NCBI GenBank assembly: GCA_964567745.1
Contig: CAZMNY010000036.1
Location: 1-64,000, forward strand
Direction of reading: 5' to 3'
Source of the DNA: CAZMNY01 sp964567745
Lineage (GTDB): Bacteria > Planctomycetota > Planctomycetia > Pirellulales > Pirellulaceae
Length of the DNA stretch: 64,000 bases
This document shows positions 60,241-64,000 of this stretch, piece after piece (within the stretch, counting starts at the first letter, position 1; each line of letters opens with the position of its first letter). The notes beneath the pieces were generated by a model. The model did not search any database. It saw only the letters and a list, made by a program, of their open reading frames with translations, and was not told the DNA's origin. Both the position numbers and the translations under genes were made by a program.

Positions 60241-63132
60241 ATGCCTGAACTGATTGAATTCATGCAACTGCTGCTCTATGACGCGGTCTTTGTGGGAGTG
60301 TATATCCTCGCACTGCTCCCATTGGCGGCTTGTCGCCGAGCGGCGTTCGCTGTGTTGAAACGTAACTTCTTCGGTTACTTTTCGAACCCAACCGGCTACG
60401 TCTTCCTCTGCATCTTCGTGTTGATGACCTCGTTCTTCGCCTTTTGGCCTCACGAGTTTTTCAACGCCAATCTCGCCAATCTAGACCAGCTCAACAAAGT
60501 CATTCCTTTGGTGATGTTGATCTTTATCCCGGCCATCACGATGAGTATCTGGTCGGAGGAGAAGAGACAAGGCACAGACGAGTTGCTATTGACGCTGCCG
60601 GCGGGCGACTTTGATATCGTCGTTGGCAAGTTTCTCGCTGCCGCATCGATCTTTTCCGTCTCGCTCGTCTTCTCTCAATTCGCCAACTACATGGTGCTCG
60701 CTCGCCTTAGCTACGGCAACTTGGACACCGGTCTCTTTTTCTCGACCTACATCGGCTATTGGATGATGGGTCTTAGCATGTTGGCCCTGGGAATGATGGC
60801 GTCGTTTCTCACGGGCAACTTGACGGTCGGCTTCATCCTCGGCGTGCTTTTCAACGTGCCGCTCGCGTTGGCCTCAAACGCCGACTTGATGTTCACCGAT
60901 ACCGAGATCGCTCGAGCCGTTCAGGCGTGGAGCCTTGGCGACCATTTTGACGATTTTGGCCGAGGTGTGTTAAGCGTCACGGCGGCTGTCTATTTTCTGC
61001 TCATTGCGCTGATGGGTCTTTACGTCAGCATGGTTTTGATCGGCAAGCGGCACTGGTCCGGGGGCCGCGACGGCGACTCGATGCTGGTGCACTATGTTGT
61101 CCGCACAATTGCGCTGATATTCGTTGTCGCCGGGGTGACGTTTGTCTTCGGCAATTGGGTCGCAATTCGAGTGCTGCGCTATGATGCGACCGAAAATAAG
61201 AGCGCATCGCTTTCGGCCCAGACGAGGCAGATCATCGCCAAACTGGATCCGGATCATCCGATCCATATCGAAGCCTTCATCAGCAACAACATTCCGGAAC
61301 TCTACGTTCAGACCAAGTACGACTTGATCTCACTGCTAAAGGAGTTCGATCAGTCGGGTGGCAACAATGTGCGGGTCATCTTGCACGACAATCTGGAACT
61401 CTCGACGAAAGAGGCCGTTTCTGCTGAGGACCGTTTCGGCATCACTCGCCGCACGATTCAGACTCGATCCCGCGGCGCGATGCGAGAAGAACAGATCATC
61501 ATGGGCGCCGTGTTCCAGAGCGGCCTGCAGAAAGTGGTTGTGCCATTCTTCGATCACGGGATTCCGGTCGAGTACGAGATTGTTCGTTCGGTGGCCACAG
61601 TGGCCAAGAAGAAGAAACTAAAAATTGGCATCGTCCGCACCGACGCTCAAATGATGGGCGGCTTCAGCATGGCTGGCGGCCAACCGCGCCAACTGCCTCA
61701 ACAAGGCATCGTCACGGAGATGGCGAAACAATACGACGTTGAGGAGATCGATCCGAGCACGCAAATCTCGACGGATCTTTACGACGCGATGTTTGTCGTT
61801 CAACCCTCATCGCTCGATCCGCCCGGGATGGAAAACGTCATTGAGGCGATTAGCAAGGGAATTCCGACAGCCATATTTGAAGATCCTCGACCGAGTTTCA
61901 TGCAGCAGGCGCCTGGTACAGGCGATCCGAAGCAGGCGGGCGGCGGAATGATGGGCATGATGGGCCGGCCCCAAAACGTGCCAAAGGGCGACATCCAAAA
62001 GCTGTGGCGGACGCTTGGAATTCAAGTCGAGGGTGACACCGGATTTGACCGCCAATTTCGGCCCAACTTGGTTTGGCAAGAATACAACCCCTATCCAAGA
62101 ATCCAGGTCCCGATTCCCGACCAGTGGATCTTCGCCTCGGAATTGGCACCGGGTGGAATCGGCTCCGTTAATGCCGATAGTCAAGTCACCTCGGGTCTGG
62201 TGGAAGTCCTCTTCCCGATACCGGGATATATCAACAAGCGAGCCGACAGCAAGTTCGAATTTACGCCGCTGCTCAAAACTGGCACCGTTCAGTCGGGCAC
62301 CATTTCAGACGAGGCGTATCGTCGAGTAATGCAGACGGCGGGCCGAGATCCCAACGCCATCAAAGCGGAACAAGGTGCGCCGTCGGAAACCGACTATATC
62401 TTGGCCGCCCACATTCAAGACCCTGAGGGAAAAGATAACAAGGGCGACGATAAGTCGTCTGATGACGCGAGTTCCGGGCATGGAAAACTCAACGTCATTT
62501 ATGTCGCCGACATCGACATCATGTCCGACGCATTCCTCACCCTTCGAGCTCGCCCCGATCAGGGAATGGAAGTGAAATGGAATTTCGAAAATGTCACCTT
62601 CCTGCTGAACGTCTTTGACGAGTTGACGGGCGACACCGATTACATTTCGATTCGCAAACGAAAACCGAGCCACTATACGCTCCGTGTCGTCGAGTTCAGC
62701 GCGGCCCAAGCTCGTAAAGATGAGCAGACGGCGCGCGAAAAGTTTCAAAAAGAATTTCAAGACGAACTCGACAAGAAGCGGGACGAGATCAACAAGATCG
62801 TTGAGAAGTTGCAGAACGAGCTCGATGAACTTCGCAAAGACCCGAATGCCGATCCCGCTCAGATGCAATACATCCTTCAGCGACACTTGATTGAACAGGA
62901 ACGCGCCAATCGCCGGATTGCCGTGTTGCAGGAACAACTTGAGCTTGATCGCGACCGAAAGATTCGCAATATCCGGCGGGAAGCCGATGCGAAGATTTCG
63001 GCAATCCAGAATAGCTTCAAACTGTGGGCGATCGTCCTACCGCCAATCCCTCCGTTATTTTTGGGGATTCTGGTGTTCGTCGTCCGCTTGTTGCGCGAAC
63101 GCGAAGGCGTCGCCAAGTCTCGCTTGAGGTAA
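60241..63132 (+). CDS. GldF-GldG-like fused ABC-2 permease and auxiliary protein
   Basis: Two functional parts in one chain of 963 aa. Residues about 10-265 are an ABC-2 (GldF-like) permease with six or more helices (FLCIFVLMTSFFAFW, IPLVMLIFIPAITMSIWSEEKRQGTDELLLTLP, FLAAASIFSVSLVFSQF, YWMMGLSMLALGMMASF, FILGVLFNVPLALA). Residues about 280 onward begin with another helix (VVRTIALIFVVAGVTFVFGNWVA) and form a large extracytoplasmic GldG/ABC_transp_aux domain (LDPDHPIHIEAFISNNIPE, EEQIIMGAVFQSGLQKVVVPFFDHG). Near the end is a long coiled coil (about 800-925), then a final helix (LWAIVLPPIPPLFLGILVFVVRLL). In Bacteroidetes GldF and GldG are separate proteins. The GldA-like ATPase lies upstream. 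Confidence 0.88.
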   Translation: MPELIEFMQLLLYDAVFVGVYILALLPLAACRRAAFAVLKRNFFGYFSNPTGYVFLCIFVLMTSFFAFWPHEFFNANLANLDQLNKVIPLVMLIFIPAITMSIWSEEKRQGTDELLLTLPAGDFDIVVGKFLAAASIFSVSLVFSQFANYMVLARLSYGNLDTGLFFSTYIGYWMMGLSMLALGMMASFLTGNLTVGFILGVLFNVPLALASNADLMFTDTEIARAVQAWSLGDHFDDFGRGVLSVTAAVYFLLIALMGLYVSMVLIGKRHWSGGRDGDSMLVHYVVRTIALIFVVAGVTFVFGNWVAIRVLRYDATENKSASLSAQTRQIIAKLDPDHPIHIEAFISNNIPELYVQTKYDLISLLKEFDQSGGNNVRVILHDNLELSTKEAVSAEDRFGITRRTIQTRSRGAMREEQIIMGAVFQSGLQKVVVPFFDHGIPVEYEIVRSVATVAKKKKLKIGIVRTDAQMMGGFSMAGGQPRQLPQQGIVTEMAKQYDVEEIDPSTQISTDLYDAMFVVQPSSLDPPGMENVIEAISKGIPTAIFEDPRPSFMQQAPGTGDPKQAGGGMMGMMGRPQNVPKGDIQKLWRTLGIQVEGDTGFDRQFRPNLVWQEYNPYPRIQVPIPDQWIFASELAPGGIGSVNADSQVTSGLVEVLFPIPGYINKRADSKFEFTPLLKTGTVQSGTISDEAYRRVMQTAGRDPNAIKAEQGAPSETDYILAAHIQDPEGKDNKGDDKSSDDASSGHGKLNVIYVADIDIMSDAFLTLRARPDQGMEVKWNFENVTFLLNVFDELTGDTDYISIRKRKPSHYTLRVVEFSAAQARKDEQTAREKFQKEFQDELDKKRDEINKIVEKLQNELDELRKDPNADPAQMQYILQRHLIEQERANRRIAVLQEQLELDRDRKIRNIRREADAKISAIQNSFKLWAIVLPPIPPLFLGILVFVVRLLREREGVAKSRLR

Positions 63133-63217
63133 GTCTCGTGGCGGACGCCGCACGGCGAGCCGCCAAGCAAAAACTGTACATTTCCGAAACGTTAATAACG
63201 TCGCTGGAACGAGTCTC

Positions 63218-64000
63218 ATGAACGAACTCCGAAAAACGTTGATTTACTGCATTTGCGCCCTCATCGCCGTTGCGGCTGCCGCCTTGGCGAGACCGAGGTC
63301 GGTCACCGTTGACGCCGAAATCCAGAGTATGATCGGCAAACCGTTGTTCGAAAGATTTGACGATCCGGCCAAAGCAGCCAGCCTTGAGATCGTCGAGTTC
63401 GATGAAGGCGTCGCCGAGAAATCAACGTTTAAGGTTGCTCGTGATCGTCAATCGAAAGCGTGGACGATCCCGTCGCATCACAAGTATCCAGCCGACGCGG
63501 ACGAGCAGATGCGAGACGCCGCGCTCGCATTGATCGATCTGAATGTCATCGGTGTTGCATCCCGGCTCGCAAGCGACCACGAATTGTACGGTGTGATCGC
63601 GCCCGATGCCGACTTGAAGGTCAGCACGCAGGGTGTCGGCAAGATGGCGATTGCCAAAGACGCCAAGGACGTCGCGTTGGCGGAGATCATTATCGGAAAA
63701 AGCGTCAAAGAAAGCCCGGGACAACGGTTCGTACGTCGTCGCGGCGAAGAGCCTGTTTACGTGGTCAGGATCGACCCTGCGAAGTTGCCAACCGAATTCG
63801 AACGTTGGATCGAGAAAGACCTGCTCAAGCTCACCGCCTTCGACGTCGAAACACTGAGCCTCCGCGACTACTCGGTGCTCATTCGAGGCAACCGATTCCA
63901 GATCGATCAACGACTGCAAATCGATGCCCGTTTCGAAACAACCGCTGGCAAATGGCAGCTGGATGAAATGTTCACATTCGACGGGCGAGGCGGCGCGGTT
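63218..64000 (+). CDS. DUF4340-like membrane-anchored protein, cut by the window end
   Basis: The gene starts at an ATG at 63218 and runs in an open frame to the window end (261 codons seen), so its C-terminus is missing. An N-terminal helix (LIYCICALIAVAAAALA) is followed by an extracytoplasmic region: SLEIVEFDEGVAEKSTFKVARD, KAWTIPSHHKYPADADEQMRDAA, a stretch VGKMAIAKDAKDVALAEIIIGK, and PVYVVRIDPAKLP. This order is that of DUF4340 proteins that accompany GldG/ABC_transp_aux genes. It is 85 bases after the GldFG-like gene and probably its partner. Full length cannot be given. Confidence 0.8.
   Translation, partial: MNELRKTLIYCICALIAVAAAALARPRSVTVDAEIQSMIGKPLFERFDDPAKAASLEIVEFDEGVAEKSTFKVARDRQSKAWTIPSHHKYPADADEQMRDAALALIDLNVIGVASRLASDHELYGVIAPDADLKVSTQGVGKMAIAKDAKDVALAEIIIGKSVKESPGQRFVRRRGEEPVYVVRIDPAKLPTEFERWIEKDLLKLTAFDVETLSLRDYSVLIRGNRFQIDQRLQIDARFETTAGKWQLDEMFTFDGRGGAV

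Noticed and set aside
1..64000. CRISPR arrays, transposase genes, phage genes, rRNA
   Set aside because: None seen: repeats are short tandem arrays without spacers, and no integrase- or transposase-like translation was found.

Overview
The window looks like a chromosomal segment of a planctomycete (Planctomycetota, probably Pirellulales-like). This is inferred from gene content, not from a marker gene: two DUF1080 glycan-degradation proteins, PQQ-type propellers, a CxxCH/PA14 multihaem protein, a sulfatase, MJ0042-like zinc-ribbon and DUF4332 proteins, and a GldA/GldFG-like ABC system with a DUF4340-like protein. Many starts are GTG or TTG. I found no tRNA, rRNA, CRISPR array, insertion sequence or phage gene.

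Layout. 1-6.9 kb: a small unknown gene, leucyl/arginyl-tRNA-protein transferase (bpt), and a BamA-like machine split over two genes (five POTRA domains, then a separate lipoprotein barrel). 6.9-17.1 kb: secreted and metabolic genes, including two PQQ-like propellers, a PilT-like ATPase, a DUF1080 protein, pterin carbinolamine dehydratase, a Gfo/Idh/MocA oxidoreductase, an HD hydrolase and a TPR protein. 17.4-26.8 kb: the most accessory-looking block. It holds an orphan N6-adenine methyltransferase, a small unknown gene, and a minus-strand cluster of a 40-aa membrane peptide, an M48-like metalloprotease and a 1719-aa protein that joins a kinase C-lobe remnant, DUF4011, an SF1 helicase and a Vsr-like nuclease fold. 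26.9-32.1 kb: transaldolase-like and succinate-semialdehyde-type dehydrogenase pair, fatty acid desaturase and double-DUF1080 protein with a clear terminator behind it.

32.3-40.7 kb: a five-haem cytochrome c with an inserted PA14 domain followed by a propeller protein, then moeA and pabA (ATGA overlap), a secreted unknown and an alpha/beta hydrolase. 41-43.9 kb: an ABC operon of ATPase, FtsX-type permease and ZnuA-like lipoprotein. 43.9-44.7 kb: a sigma-factor region-2 fragment, a single-pass membrane ORF and a CxxCH tail spread over two alternating frames. 45-49.4 kb: small membrane proteins, then a large SMC/Rad50-like DUF4332 ATPase. 49.4-50.2 kb: repeat-like spacer and a broken GGDEF-CBS gene. 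50.5-56.2 kb: sulfatase, then a GT2 / GT39-like / methyltransferase operon for lipid-linked or envelope glycans. 56.5-64 kb: a stand-alone Aer-type PAS protein, nadB, and a Gld-like ABC transporter locus that runs off the end.

The best candidate for an undescribed system is the protease plus kinase-like/helicase/nuclease pair at 19.9-26.6 kb, possibly with the small membrane peptide and the nearby methyltransferase. Its immune role is inference from domain content only.
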